Position numbers and translations under genes: made by a program
Notes under the pieces: model-generated
The model's database searches: none
What the model was told of the DNA's origin: nothing
The model's input: the letters and a program-made list of their open reading frames with translations, nothing else
DNA from: Streptomyces sp. Je 1-369
GTDB taxonomy: Bacteria > Actinomycetota > Actinomycetes > Streptomycetales > Streptomycetaceae
NCBI RefSeq assembly: GCF_026810505.1
Contig: NZ_CP101750.1
Location: 8,420,515 to 8,484,514 of the forward strand
Direction: 5' to 3'
DNA length: 64,000 bases
Shown here: positions 1 to 9,202 of the stretch, in pieces
How positions within the stretch are numbered: position 1 is the stretch's first letter
How the letters are laid out: the number at the start of each line of letters is the position of its first letter

Positions 1-1
1 G

Positions 2-370
2 TACCTCTCCGGCGGCAACCAGCAGAAGGTCGTCATCGCCAAATGGCTCGCCGCACGGCCCCGCGTGCTGCTCTTCGACGAGCCGACCCGCGGCGTCGAC
101 GTCGGCGCCAAAGCCGCCATCCACACCCTCGTCCGCGACCTGGCCCGCGAAGGCCTCGCCGTTCTCATCGTCTCCTCCGAACTGCCCGAACTCATCGGCA
201 TGAGCGACCGGATCCTCGTCATGGCCGACGGCCGCATCGCCGGTGAACTCCCGCCGGGCGCCGCCGAGGAGGACGTCATGCGCCTCGCCACCGGACACCC
301 CGCAGCGCGCCCGGCGCCGGACCCCGAACCATCGGCGCCCGGCAGACCCACAGAGGAAGGAGCCGCATGA
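2..370 (+). CDS. Sugar ABC transporter ATP-binding protein, C-terminal part
   Basis: Only the last ~122 residues are inside the window; the gene begins upstream. The fragment opens with the ABC signature [15 protein letters not shown]. It continues with the Walker B and D-loop region [15 protein letters not shown] and the H-loop area [18 protein letters not shown]. The NQQK form of the signature and the TRGVDVGAK box are typical of RbsA/XylG/MglA-type sugar importers, which carry two fused ATPase domains. This piece would be the second domain. The TGA stop overlaps the ATG of the first permease (ATGA), so the genes are translationally coupled. It should energise the importer formed with the two permeases and the binding lipoprotein downstream. 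The sugar cannot be read from this piece. Confidence 0.93.
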   Translation, partial: YLSGGNQQKVVIAKWLAARPRVLLFDEPTRGVDVGAKAAIHTLVRDLAREGLAVLIVSSELPELIGMSDRILVMADGRIAGELPPGAAEEDVMRLATGHPAARPAPDPEPSAPGRPTEEGAA

Positions 371-1371
371 CCGGCACCGCCGTCGCGCCGCCGCCCACCG
401 TGAGAGAGAGCGCCCCGCACCGCCGCAACCGATTCACCGACCCCGCCGTCGGCATCTGGCTCGCGGCCGCCGCCGTCACCGCACTCGGCTGGATCGTCGT
501 CGCCGCCCGCGGCGGTGACTTCCTCACCCTCGCCAACGTCGTCGGCATCCTCCAGAACTGCGTCGCCCTCGGCCTCGTCGCCGTCGGCCAGACCGCCGTC
601 ATCCTCACCGGCTCCCTCGACCTGTCGGTGGCCTACCTCATCAGCCTCGGCACGCTCGTCGCCGCCACCACCATGGAGGACGGCGGCGTCGTCACCGCGA
701 TCCTCGCCGTCCTCGCGCTGTCGGCCGCCGTCGGCCTCGCCAACGGCCTCATCGTCACCGGACTCAAGGTCAACGCCTTCATCGCGACCCTCGGCACCGC
801 GTTCATCCTGCGCGGCTGGATCGAGGACAACTACACAGGCCCCGCGGGCAAGGTCACCGTCTCCTTCCAGCACCTCGGCTACGACCGCGTCGGCCCCTTC
901 CCGGTCTCCCTCTTCCTGCTCCTCGCCGTCGCCGCCGCGCTCTGGCTCATCACGCGCCGCACCCGCTTCGGCCACCACCTGTACGCCACCGGTGGCGACG
1001 AACACGCGGCCCGCCTCTCCGGCGTCCGCACCCGCCGCACCGTCATCGCCGCGCACGTCCTGTGCTCGCTGTGTGTGGGCGCCGCCGCCCTGTTCCTCGC
1101 CGCGCGCCTCGGCTCCGGCGCCCCCTGGGCCGGCACGGAGGCCCGCTACGACCTGGAGTCGATCGCCGCCGTCGTCCTCGGCGGTACGGCGCTCGCGGGC
1201 GGCCGTGGGGGAGTGGTCGGCACCCTCGGCGGCGTCCTCGTACTGGCCGTCCTCGACTCCGTCTTCAACCAGCTCGGCGTCGACCCGTTCTTCAAGAACG
1301 TCGTCCGCGGCGTCGTCATCATCGCCGCCGTCGCCCTCTACGCCCGGCGCGGCAGCAGGAGGCCCGCATGA
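367..1371 (+). CDS. Sugar ABC transporter permease 1 (RbsC-like)
   Basis: A 334-residue integral membrane protein of the BPD_transp_2 (RbsC/XylH) family. Hydrophobic segments begin at about residue 28 and recur to the C-terminus, fitting 9-10 helices. Family-typical stretches are [19 protein letters not shown] near residue 75 and [14 protein letters not shown] near 138. The late region [24 protein letters not shown] is the usual RbsC tail motif. The ATG overlaps the ATPase stop, and its own stop overlaps the next permease start. It should form half of the membrane channel, paired with the second permease rather than acting as a homodimer. Substrate unknown, presumably a monosaccharide or small polyol. 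Confidence 0.93.
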   Translation: MTGTAVAPPPTVRESAPHRRNRFTDPAVGIWLAAAAVTALGWIVVAARGGDFLTLANVVGILQNCVALGLVAVGQTAVILTGSLDLSVAYLISLGTLVAATTMEDGGVVTAILAVLALSAAVGLANGLIVTGLKVNAFIATLGTAFILRGWIEDNYTGPAGKVTVSFQHLGYDRVGPFPVSLFLLLAVAAALWLITRRTRFGHHLYATGGDEHAARLSGVRTRRTVIAAHVLCSLCVGAAALFLAARLGSGAPWAGTEARYDLESIAAVVLGGTALAGGRGGVVGTLGGVLVLAVLDSVFNQLGVDPFFKNVVRGVVIIAAVALYARRGSRRPA

Positions 1372-2378
1372 CCACGGCCACGGCGACCGGCGCGACGTAC
1401 CAGCGCGTGGTCCGCTCCCTGGGTACCGGCGCCCCGGTCTACGCGCTCCTCGCGGCGCTGCTCGTCCTCCTCGCCGTCACCGACATCGGCTTCTACGAAC
1501 CCGACCGCTTCCTCGCCTTCGTCAAACGGGCGGCGCCCCTCGTGATCCTCGCGGCAGGCCAGTACCTGGTCATCGTCTGCGGCGAGTTCGACCTGTCCGT
1601 GGGTGCGATCGTGACCGCCGGGGTCGTCGCGGCGGCCGAGGTGTACGGCTCGTTCCCGGACGCGCCCTGGCCGCTCATCGCCTCCGGACTGCTGCTCGCG
1701 GGAGCCCTCGCCGGAATGGTGAACGGCCTGATCACCACCTGGCTGCGCGTGCCGTCGTTCATCACCACCCTCGGCATGATGCTGATCCTCGAAGGAGCCG
1801 TCTTCTACTGGACGGGCGGCTCGCCGCACGGCCGACTCCCGCAGGACTTCCGGCAGCTGGGGCGCGGCACCGCGATGGGCTGGCTGCCCTGGGCCGTCGT
1901 CGCCTGTCTGGCCGCGGGCGCCCTCGCGGTCCTCCTGATGCGCTCCGACTTCGGCCGCACGCTCCTCGCCACCGGGGACAGTGAACGCACCGCCGCCCTG
2001 TCGGGGGTACGCGTGCACCGGGCGCGCGTCATCGCCTTCGTCCTGTCCGGGGTGGCCGCCGCGCTCGCCGCCGTCCTCGTCGGCGGCTTCTCCGGTGTGT
2101 CCGCGCAGGCCGGGCGGGGGTACGAGTTCGAGGCGATCACCGCCGTGGTCCTCGGCGGCGTCGTGCTCGGCGGCGGCCGGGGCAGCGTCGTCGCCGCGAT
2201 GGCCGGCGCGTTCTCCTTGCAGGCCCTGTTCACCCTGCTCAATCTGCGGGGCGTGTCCGGCGCCCTGGAGTCCACCGTCCAGGGCGTCATCGTCATCGCC
2301 GCCGTCGGCATCGGCGCCGCCGACTGGTCCCGGCTGCGCCGCCGGCGTACTCACCCCTCGGGAGGGACCCCCTCATGA
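1368..2378 (+). CDS. Sugar ABC transporter permease 2 (RbsC-like)
   Basis: A 336-residue paralogue of the preceding permease. I chose the ATG at 1368 because it overlaps the upstream stop (ATGA) and begins just before the first hydrophobic segment. An open frame reaches further upstream but lies inside the first permease. The motifs are AGQYLVIVCGEFDLSVGAIVTAG, FITTLGMMLILEG and ITAVVLGGVVLGGGRGSVV, again the RbsC pattern. Two different permeases in one operon imply a heterodimeric channel. The stop overlaps the lipoprotein start at 2375. Confidence 0.92.
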   Translation: MTTATATGATYQRVVRSLGTGAPVYALLAALLVLLAVTDIGFYEPDRFLAFVKRAAPLVILAAGQYLVIVCGEFDLSVGAIVTAGVVAAAEVYGSFPDAPWPLIASGLLLAGALAGMVNGLITTWLRVPSFITTLGMMLILEGAVFYWTGGSPHGRLPQDFRQLGRGTAMGWLPWAVVACLAAGALAVLLMRSDFGRTLLATGDSERTAALSGVRVHRARVIAFVLSGVAAALAAVLVGGFSGVSAQAGRGYEFEAITAVVLGGVVLGGGRGSVVAAMAGAFSLQALFTLLNLRGVSGALESTVQGVIVIAAVGIGAADWSRLRRRRTHPSGGTPS

Positions 2379-3607
2379 ACCCCCTCATGGACCCCCGCAC
2401 GGTCCGTAGACCCATGCTCGCGTCGGCCGCCGTCCTGCTGTCGGGCGTCCTGCTCGCCGCGTGCTCCAGCGACACCCCGCTCGACGCGCCCGCCGCGGCG
2501 AGCGGAAGCACGGACACGGACACGGGCGGCGACAAGCCGTCCAAGTTCTTCGAACGCTCCGAGTACAAAAGGCAGTTGGCGCTCGCCCGCGAGACCCCGA
2601 GGGGCCCGGCGGGCAAGCCCTGGGAGCAGATGCTCGAACCGCAGATGACCAGCACCGCCCAGTACGAGAAGAACGGCAAGGGCGGCGTCCACCTCTGCTT
2701 CTCCAACGCGGGGGTGTTCAACCCCTGGCGGCAGGTCGGCCTCAAGACCATGAAGGCCGAGGTGAAGCTGCACGGGAACATCTCCGACTTCACCGTCCTC
2801 GACGCGCAGGGCAAGGACGACAAGCAGATCTCCGACATCCAGGAGCTCGCGGGGAACAAGGACTGCGACGCCCTCATCGTCTCCCCGAACACCACCGCCA
2901 CCCTCACCCCCGCCGTGAAGGAGGCCTGCGGCAAGCTGCCCGTCATCGTCTTCGACCGCGGTGTCGAGACGGACTGCGCGGTCACCTTCGTCAACCCGAT
3001 CGGCGGGTACGGCTACGGCGCGGTCGCCGCCGACTTCCTCGTCGACGAGGTCGAGCCCAAGGGCAAGATCCTCGCCCTGCGGATCTCGCCGGGCGTCGAC
3101 GTCCTGGAGACCCGCTGGTCGGCGGCGAAGCTCGCCTTCGACAGGAGTCGACTCGACGTCGCCGACGTGAAGTTCACCGACGGCGACCCCGCCAAGACCA
3201 AGTCCATCGTCGCCGACGCCATCTCCCGGCACGGCTCCATCGACGGCGTGTGGATGGACTCCGGCGCCACCGCGGTCGCCGCCGTCGAGGCCTTCGAGGA
3301 CGCGGGTGTCGACGTACCGCCCATCACCGGCGAGGACCAGCAGGACTTCCTGGAGGCCTGGAAGGACAAGAAGCTCACCGCGATCGCCCCCACCTATCCG
3401 ACCTTCCAGTGGCGTACGCCGGTCATCGCGGCCCTGCGCGTCCTGGGCGGCAAGCCGGTCCCCAAGGAGTGGAAGCTGCCGCAGCCCACCGTCACGCAGG
3501 CCAACCTCGACGAGTACCTCCGCGACGGCATGCCGCCGCTGCACTACGCCATGTGCGGCTGCCAGAAACTGCCCGGCTACCCCGGGGACTGGGGAGGCGA
3601 GAAGTGA
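2375..3607 (+). CDS. Sugar-binding lipoprotein of the ABC importer
   Basis: A 410-residue periplasmic-binding-protein-like (RbsB type, PBP1 fold) receptor. The N-terminus is a lipoprotein signal: basic start, hydrophobic core AVLLSGVLL and lipobox LLAAC with the acylated Cys near residue 30. It should therefore be tethered outside the membrane. The mature part has the PBP1 features VHLCFSNAGVFNPWRQVG, CDALIVSPNTTATLTP, VIVFDRGVETDCAVTFV and a late D-G-VWMDSGATAVAAVEAF segment. The C-terminus carries a CxCQK motif (MCGCQKLPG) that is not usual for the family. It binds the substrate and delivers it to the paired permeases. Translationally coupled on both sides. Confidence 0.9.
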   Translation: MNPLMDPRTVRRPMLASAAVLLSGVLLAACSSDTPLDAPAAASGSTDTDTGGDKPSKFFERSEYKRQLALARETPRGPAGKPWEQMLEPQMTSTAQYEKNGKGGVHLCFSNAGVFNPWRQVGLKTMKAEVKLHGNISDFTVLDAQGKDDKQISDIQELAGNKDCDALIVSPNTTATLTPAVKEACGKLPVIVFDRGVETDCAVTFVNPIGGYGYGAVAADFLVDEVEPKGKILALRISPGVDVLETRWSAAKLAFDRSRLDVADVKFTDGDPAKTKSIVADAISRHGSIDGVWMDSGATAVAAVEAFEDAGVDVPPITGEDQQDFLEAWKDKKLTAIAPTYPTFQWRTPVIAALRVLGGKPVPKEWKLPQPTVTQANLDEYLRDGMPPLHYAMCGCQKLPGYPGDWGGEK

Positions 3608-4500
3608 CACCGACGGACAGGCCTCAACACATCGACCCAACATGGCAGTTGGGCGCCAACCCCTGGATCTGGCACTCGCCGGTGACCACCGACGCCCTCG
3701 CCGCGACCCTGCCCCGCCTCGCCGACTGGGGCTTCGACTGCGCGGAACTCCCCCTGGAGAACCCCGACGACTGGAACGCGGCGGCCGTCACCAAGGTCCT
3801 CGACGCCACCGGCATCTCCCCGGCCGCCGTCGTCGCGGTCATGTCCGACGGCCGCAACCTCGTCCGGGCCGACCCGGTCACCGCCCGCACCACCCAGGAC
3901 TACCTCCGCCGCTGCGTCGACGCGGCACACGCGGTGGGCGCCCCCGTGGTGGCCGGGCCCGTGTACGCGCCGGTCGGCCGCACCTGGCGCATGGACCACG
4001 CCGTGCGCAGGGACGCGTACGAGGAATGGCGGGCCAACATCGCCCCGGTCGTCGCCTACGCGGCCCGCGCCGGAGTACACATCGCCGTCGAGCCCCTCAA
4101 CCGGTACGAGACGAGCCTGCTCAACACCGTCGCCCAGACCCTCGACGCCCTCGAAGGCCTCCCCGAGGACGCCATCGGCATCGCCCTGGACACGTACCAC
4201 CAGAACATCGAGGAGCACTCCCTGCCCGAGGCCGTGGCCGTCGCGGCGGGGCGCATCGCCCACGTCCAGGTGTGCGCCAACGACCGCGGCGCGCCCGGCG
4301 CCGACCACCTCGACTGGCCCGGCTTCCTCTCCGCGCTGCGGGCGGCGGAGTACCGGGGCCCCCTGTGCGTCGAGTCGTTCACGGCCCACAACGACGCCAT
4401 CGCGGTCGCCGCGTCCGTCTGGCGGCCGCTGGCCCGCAGCCAGGACGCGCTCGCCACGGACGGCCTCGGCTTCCTGCGCCGGACCCTCGCGGCCCTCTGA
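3604..4500 (+). CDS. Sugar phosphate isomerase/epimerase family protein (AP_endonuc_2 TIM barrel)
   Basis: A 298-residue TIM-barrel protein similar to D-psicose/D-tagatose 3-epimerases and IolE/IolI-type enzymes. I used the GTG at 3604 because it overlaps the lipoprotein stop; the frame remains open upstream inside that gene. Likely metal ligands sit in VEPLNRYE (Glu), ALDTYHQN (Asp), AHVQVCAND (His) and CVESF (Glu), the usual divalent-metal set of the family. It is cytoplasmic and probably isomerises or epimerises the imported sugar or its 3-keto derivative. Coupling to the transporter supports a catabolic role. Exact substrate unknown. Confidence 0.85.
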   Translation: MTPTDRPQHIDPTWQLGANPWIWHSPVTTDALAATLPRLADWGFDCAELPLENPDDWNAAAVTKVLDATGISPAAVVAVMSDGRNLVRADPVTARTTQDYLRRCVDAAHAVGAPVVAGPVYAPVGRTWRMDHAVRRDAYEEWRANIAPVVAYAARAGVHIAVEPLNRYETSLLNTVAQTLDALEGLPEDAIGIALDTYHQNIEEHSLPEAVAVAAGRIAHVQVCANDRGAPGADHLDWPGFLSALRAAEYRGPLCVESFTAHNDAIAVAASVWRPLARSQDALATDGLGFLRRTLAAL

Positions 4501-4513
4501 GTCTTCTGAGACT

Positions 4514-4534
4514 TCCGGCATCCGGCATCCGGCA
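4514..4534. repeat. Intergenic heptamer repeat, 3 x TCCGGCA
   Basis: Three perfect tandem copies of TCCGGCA lie in the 77-bp gap between the isomerase stop and the ThuA-protein start, just before that gene's ribosome site. They are non-coding in the chosen annotation. Other heptamer runs with different sequences occur at 16565 and 18335. Confidence 0.85.
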
Positions 4535-4577
4535 TCCCCGCCCCGTCCTGTCCCGTCCATATAGAGAGGACCAGCTC

Positions 4578-7500
4578 ATGAGCTGTCATGCTCGTGACAT
4601 CACCGGTCTCCGAGGCCTACGAAGAGCGTTCGTCGCCCTGACCGCCGCCCTGCTCCTCACCGTGGCCTTCCTGCCCGGCACCGGAGCCACGGCGGCCGAC
4701 AAGACCCCCGCCTTCCGCGCCCTGCTCTTCACCAAGGCCGTCGGTTACGTCCACGACTCCATCCCCGTCGGCGTGAAAATGGTCCAGGAACAGGCCGCCG
4801 CGGAGAACTTCGAGGTCGTCCGGACCGACGACGCCACCGTCTTCGACGACGCCAAGCTCAAGGACTTCGACGTCATCATCATGCTGCAGAACTCCGGCAT
4901 GGTCTGGGACACCGAGGCGCAGCGCGACGCCATGAAGAAGTACGTGAAGAGCGGCAAGGGCGTCGTCGCGCTGCACAACACCCTCGACATGGGCGTCGAG
5001 GACTCCTTCCCCTGGTGGGACGAGCTCATCAACGCCGGTGCCCACATGCCCGCCCACTCCCCGGGCGTCCTCAAGGGCACCGCCAAGGTCGCCGACCGCG
5101 CCCACCCCTCCACCAAGGGCCTCCCGGAGCGCTGGGAGCGCCCGGAGGAGTGGTACAACTTCGACAAGAACCCCCGCGGCGACGTCCACGTCCTGGTCAC
5201 CGCCGACGAGACCACGTACGACCCGGGCGGCTCCGCGATGGGCGCCGACCACCCCATCTCCTGGTGCCGCAACGCCGAGGGCGGCAAGGTGTGGGCCACC
5301 GCCATGGGCCACGACAAGGCCTCCTACACCGAGCCCGCCTTCCGTGAGCACGTACTCGGCGGCATCAAATGGGCCGCGGGCAACGCACCCGGCGACTGCG
5401 GCGGCACCGTCTGGTCCGGCTACGAGAAGACCGCACTCGACGACAACACCGCCGACCCCATGGAGCTCGACGTCGCCAAGGACGGCAAGGTCTTCTACGT
5501 CCAGCGCAGCGGCGAGGTGAAGATCTTCGACCCGAAGACCCACGCCACGAGCACCGCGGGCAAGCTCGACGTGTACACGGGCGGCGAGGACGGCCTGGTC
5601 GGCATGGAGCTCGACCCCAAGTTCGCCACCAACCGCTGGATCTACCTCTACTACGCGCCCGCCAAGGCCACCGACGACGTCAACCGGCTCTCGCGCTTCA
5701 CGGTCAAGACGGACAACACCCTCGACCTCGCAAGCGAGAAGAGGCTCCTCGACGTCCCCGCCTACCGCGACCGCACCTTCCCCGAACCCGGCCACACCGG
5801 CGGCGCCGTCGAGTTCGGCCCCGACCGCACCCTCTACCTCGGTGTCGGCGACGACACCCCGCCCAACCTCGACCCCGCCTGGCAGGGCTACGCCCCGCTC
5901 GACTGGCGCCCCGGCAAGCAGATGCTGGACGCCGCCCGCACCGCGGGCAGCACCAACGACCTGCGCGGCAAGATCCTGCGCATCAAGCCCAAGGACAAGG
6001 GCGGCTACACCATCCCCAAGGGCAACCTCTTCAAGCCGGGCACGGCCAAGACCCGCCCCGAGATCTACGCCATGGGCTTCCGCAACCCGTTCCGCTTCAC
6101 CGTCGACCCCAGGACGGGGCATGTGCACGCCTCCGACTACGGCCCCGACCGCGGCGGCCCCACCACGGAACGCGGCCCCGAGGGCCTGGTCGAGTACAAC
6201 GTCATCAAGAAGGCGGGCAACTTCGGCTGGCCCTTCTGCCACGGCAACAACCAGGCCTACGCGCCGTACGACCCCGACACCCAGAAGACGGGCACCAAGT
6301 TCGACTGCGCCAAGCCCGTCAACCCGTCACCCAACAACACGGGCCTCAAGGACCTGCCGCCGCTGGAGCAGCCCGAGATCTGGTACGGCTACGGCACCTC
6401 CAAGGAGTTCCCCGAAATGGGCTCCGGCGGCTCCGCGCCCATGAGCGGCCCGGTCTACCACTACGACGCGAGGAACCCCTCCACGACGAAGTTCCCCGCC
6501 TACTTCGACGGCGCGAACTTCTTCTACGAGTGGGCGCGCGACTCCGTGAAGGAGATCCGCTTCGACAAGGACGGTAAACTCCTCAAGATCAACGACTTCC
6601 TCAAGTCGGCGAAGTTCGCCAAGCCCATGGACATGACCTTCGGGCCCGACGGATCGCTCTACGTCCTGGAGTGGGGCAGCGAGTTCGGCGGCGGCAACAA
6701 CGACTCCGGCCTCTACCGCATCGACTACGCCCAAGGTCAGCGCATCCCACTCGCCAAGGCCAAAGCGTCCGCCACCAACGGCCCCGTCCCGCTGAAGGTC
6801 GACTTCTCCAGCACCGGCAGCTCCGACCCCGACGGCGACACCCTCAGCCACGCCTGGGACTTCGACGGCGACGGCACCTACGACTCGACCGACGCCAACC
6901 CCTCCCACACCTACACCGCCAAGGGCGACTTCAACGCACAGCTCAAGGTCACCGACTCCACGGGCAAGTCCGGCTACGCCAACGTCCCCGTCACCGCGGG
7001 CAACACCGCACCCAAGGTGACGATCGAGACGCCCGTCGACGGCAAGCTCATCGACTTCGGCGACGAGATCCCGTACAAGGTCACCGTGACCGACCCGGAG
7101 GACGGCACCGTCGACTGCTCCAAGGTGACCGTCAACCCGGCACTCGGCCACGACGACCACGAGCACCCCACGACCGACATCCCCGGCTGCGAGGGCACCG
7201 TCGACACCGGTGACCTCGGCGGACACCCCGAGGGGGCCGACCTCACGTACGTCCTCAACGCCAAGTACACGGACAAGGGCGGCGACGGCGTCAGTGCCCT
7301 GACCGGGTACGGACGTTCGGTGCTGCAGCCCAAGCACAAGCAGGCCGAGTACCGCGACGACCAGTCGGGGACGCGCATCGTGTCGCAGGCTGGAGCCGAG
7401 AACGGCAAACGCGTCGGCGACATCAGCGACGGCGACTGGATCGCCTTCGACCCGATGAGTGTGGAGGGCATCGACAAGGTCGCGTACAAGCTGTCCTCGC

Positions 7501-7718
7501 CGTACGGCCTCGGCTCCATCGAGCTGCGCGCCGACGCACCCGACGGCAAGCTCCTCGCCACGACACCCGTCCCCGACACGGGAGGCTGGGACACCTACCG
7601 GTCGACACCCGCCGTCCCGGTCGAGGCCCTGACCGGCACGCACAAGCTGTACCTGGTCTTCAAGTCGCCCCAGGACAACTCCTTCGACGTGGACGCGGTG
7701 CAGTTCTCGGCGCCATAA
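4578..7718 (+). CDS. Secreted ThuA / PQQ-type sugar dehydrogenase / PKD / CBM6-like multidomain protein
   Basis: 1046 residues. The ATG at 4578 follows a GAGAGGA ribosome site and precedes a signal peptide (residues ~18-41, ending ATA-AD). The domains in order are as follows. A ThuA-like, glutamine-amidotransferase-like fold (~45-270) has FRALLFTKAVGYVHDSI and the conserved GADHPISWCR. A beta-propeller of the PQQ-dependent glucose/sorbosone dehydrogenase type (~290-715) has GLVGMELDP, GHTGGAVEFGPD, DLRGKILRI and FRNPFRF. A PKD domain (~725-810) has DFSSTGSSDPDGD. An Ig-like spacer follows, and a C-terminal CBM6-like jelly roll (~920-1046) has GDWIAFDPMSVEGIDKVAYKL. It probably oxidises or cleaves sugars outside the cell and feeds the importer. 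ThuA proteins are linked to trehalose and 3-keto-sugar metabolism; the reaction here is inferred. Confidence 0.88.
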   Translation: MSCHARDITGLRGLRRAFVALTAALLLTVAFLPGTGATAADKTPAFRALLFTKAVGYVHDSIPVGVKMVQEQAAAENFEVVRTDDATVFDDAKLKDFDVIIMLQNSGMVWDTEAQRDAMKKYVKSGKGVVALHNTLDMGVEDSFPWWDELINAGAHMPAHSPGVLKGTAKVADRAHPSTKGLPERWERPEEWYNFDKNPRGDVHVLVTADETTYDPGGSAMGADHPISWCRNAEGGKVWATAMGHDKASYTEPAFREHVLGGIKWAAGNAPGDCGGTVWSGYEKTALDDNTADPMELDVAKDGKVFYVQRSGEVKIFDPKTHATSTAGKLDVYTGGEDGLVGMELDPKFATNRWIYLYYAPAKATDDVNRLSRFTVKTDNTLDLASEKRLLDVPAYRDRTFPEPGHTGGAVEFGPDRTLYLGVGDDTPPNLDPAWQGYAPLDWRPGKQMLDAARTAGSTNDLRGKILRIKPKDKGGYTIPKGNLFKPGTAKTRPEIYAMGFRNPFRFTVDPRTGHVHASDYGPDRGGPTTERGPEGLVEYNVIKKAGNFGWPFCHGNNQAYAPYDPDTQKTGTKFDCAKPVNPSPNNTGLKDLPPLEQPEIWYGYGTSKEFPEMGSGGSAPMSGPVYHYDARNPSTTKFPAYFDGANFFYEWARDSVKEIRFDKDGKLLKINDFLKSAKFAKPMDMTFGPDGSLYVLEWGSEFGGGNNDSGLYRIDYAQGQRIPLAKAKASATNGPVPLKVDFSSTGSSDPDGDTLSHAWDFDGDGTYDSTDANPSHTYTAKGDFNAQLKVTDSTGKSGYANVPVTAGNTAPKVTIETPVDGKLIDFGDEIPYKVTVTDPEDGTVDCSKVTVNPALGHDDHEHPTTDIPGCEGTVDTGDLGGHPEGADLTYVLNAKYTDKGGDGVSALTGYGRSVLQPKHKQAEYRDDQSGTRIVSQAGAENGKRVGDISDGDWIAFDPMSVEGIDKVAYKLSSPYGLGSIELRADAPDGKLLATTPVPDTGGWDTYRSTPAVPVEALTGTHKLYLVFKSPQDNSFDVDAVQFSAP

Positions 7719-7729
7719 CCGCATACGAA

Positions 7730-7770
7730 AGGTCCGCGGTGCGCCCCTGTCCAAAGCGCACCGCGGACCT
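7730..7770. terminator. 15-bp perfect hairpin, bidirectional terminator
   Basis: AGGTCCGCGGTGCGC (7730-7744) and its exact complement (7756-7770) flank an 11-nt loop. The hairpin sits 12 bp after the ThuA-protein stop and 10 bp from the stop of the convergent kinase gene, so it can end both transcripts. There is no long T-run, which is common for streptomycete terminators. Confidence 0.9.
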
Positions 7771-7779
7771 GTCTCCCCG

Positions 7780-8967
7780 TCAGCGAGTGCCGACCGCCGC
7801 ACGCACGGCCCGGCGGGCCAGCTGGCAGTCGTCGTGCAGCCGCCTCAGCAGCAGCCGCTGTTCCTCGCCGGACGGCGCAGCACCGGGATGGGCCGGGCCC
7901 GGTGCCGCCGGGGCCGCGTCGTGCATCGAACGCTGCACGGCCGTTTCGTACGTACGGATCTCGCGGGTCAGTACCAGCATCAGGTTCACCAGGAACGCGT
8001 CGCGCGCCGCCGGACCCGCGGCCTGCGCCAGCTGACTGATCTCGCGCCGCGCCACGGGGGCGTCACCGAGCACCGACCACAGGGTCGCCAGGTCGTACCC
8101 GGGCAGGTACCAGCCGGCGTGCTCCCAGTCGACGAGGACGGGCCCCGGAGGCGAGAGAAGGATGTTCGACAGCAGGGCGTCACCGTGGCAGAACTGCCAC
8201 ATCGACTGGTGGCCGTTGCCCTGGTGTGCGACGGAGTGCGCGATGCCGTGCAGCAGCTTCTGCAGGTCGCCCATGTCGCGGTCCGTCAGCAGGCCCAGCT
8301 CGTGGAAGCGGGTGATGCGCTTGCCGTAGTCCATCGGCTTGCCGAACATCTCGGTCGGCGGTCGCCACTGGTTGAGGCGGCAGATGGAGCTCAGCGCCGC
8401 CCGGATGTCCGGGCGCGGCGGGGACTCGATGGGGTGCCGGTGCAGTGCCGCCACCCGTCCGGGCATCCGCTCGATCACCAGCGTGCAGTCGTCCGGATCG
8501 GCTGCGATGAGCCGCGGCGCCCGGACCGGCGGGCGGTGCCGGACGAACGAGCGGTATACCGCTATTTCGTGCCTGATCCGCTCCGCCCAGCCGGGTGACC
8601 GGTCCAGCAGACACTTGGCGACGGCGGTGCTGCGGCCCGTCGTGCCGACGAGCAGCACGGTGCGACCACTTCTGCGGAGCACCTGCACCGGATTGAACTC
8701 GGGGCAGATGCGGTGCACCGAAGCAATCGCGGTGCGCAGTTGCGCCCCCTGGGGGCCGGACAAGTCGAGTCTCCCGCTGAGCGTTTGCGTGCCGGCCCCC
8801 GGCGTACGGGGCGTGCGGCCGACGCCCAGCGGCGCGCCCGCGGGGCGCACCGGCTCCAGATAGGGGCCGTTCCCCGACGACGGGGTCACCTCGCGGCTCC
8901 GGGGGACCGGAGGGCGCGGGTGCAGCGGCCGGGGCGGGGCGGACACGGAGGACGATGCTGCGTACAT
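7780..8967 (-). CDS. Aminoglycoside-phosphotransferase-family (APH/choline-kinase-like) protein
   Basis: 395 residues. The ATG at 8967 is preceded by a GAAGGGA ribosome site. A proline-rich, low-complexity N-terminus (~70 residues) precedes the kinase-like fold. [15 protein letters not shown] supplies the likely ATP-binding Lys. The catalytic Brenner motif [12 protein letters not shown] and the metal-binding LVDWEHAGW follow near residues 265-290. The family phosphorylates small hydroxylated compounds or metabolites; the substrate is not evident and antibiotic resistance should not be assumed. It is divergent from the NsdA-like regulator, with 235 bp between the starts. Confidence 0.85.
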   Translation of the reverse strand: MYAASSSVSAPPRPLHPRPPVPRSREVTPSSGNGPYLEPVRPAGAPLGVGRTPRTPGAGTQTLSGRLDLSGPQGAQLRTAIASVHRICPEFNPVQVLRRSGRTVLLVGTTGRSTAVAKCLLDRSPGWAERIRHEIAVYRSFVRHRPPVRAPRLIAADPDDCTLVIERMPGRVAALHRHPIESPPRPDIRAALSSICRLNQWRPPTEMFGKPMDYGKRITRFHELGLLTDRDMGDLQKLLHGIAHSVAHQGNGHQSMWQFCHGDALLSNILLSPPGPVLVDWEHAGWYLPGYDLATLWSVLGDAPVARREISQLAQAAGPAARDAFLVNLMLVLTREIRTYETAVQRSMHDAAPAAPGPAHPGAAPSGEEQRLLLRRLHDDCQLARRAVRAAVGTR

Positions 8968-9202
8968 GGGCGATACAGATCCCTTCGTGTGCCTGCGAAT
9001 TGCGTGCGCCTCCCGGCCCGATCACTTTCGGGTGCACCCTGGGGAGTGCCTTGCGGCGACCGGGTCGGGGTGGCGCACTCCTACCTGACACCCGCCGTCC
9101 CCTGGCACACCATGTGGCGCACCCTGGCGAACCCTGGCGAATAGTCGCTCAGCAACTGACAGAGGGTTACTGTCAACTCAGCCGAGAACCTGGGGGCTTG
9201 AC

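Noticed and set aside
4617..6242. 541-residue minus-strand frame under the ThuA/dehydrogenase gene
   Set aside because: It is antisense to a gene with clear domains throughout; the protein is low-complexity and matches no fold I know.
7780..8967. APH-family gene as an antibiotic-resistance determinant
   Set aside because: Only the general kinase motifs are visible; such proteins are common in Streptomyces with unknown substrates and nothing nearby suggests resistance.
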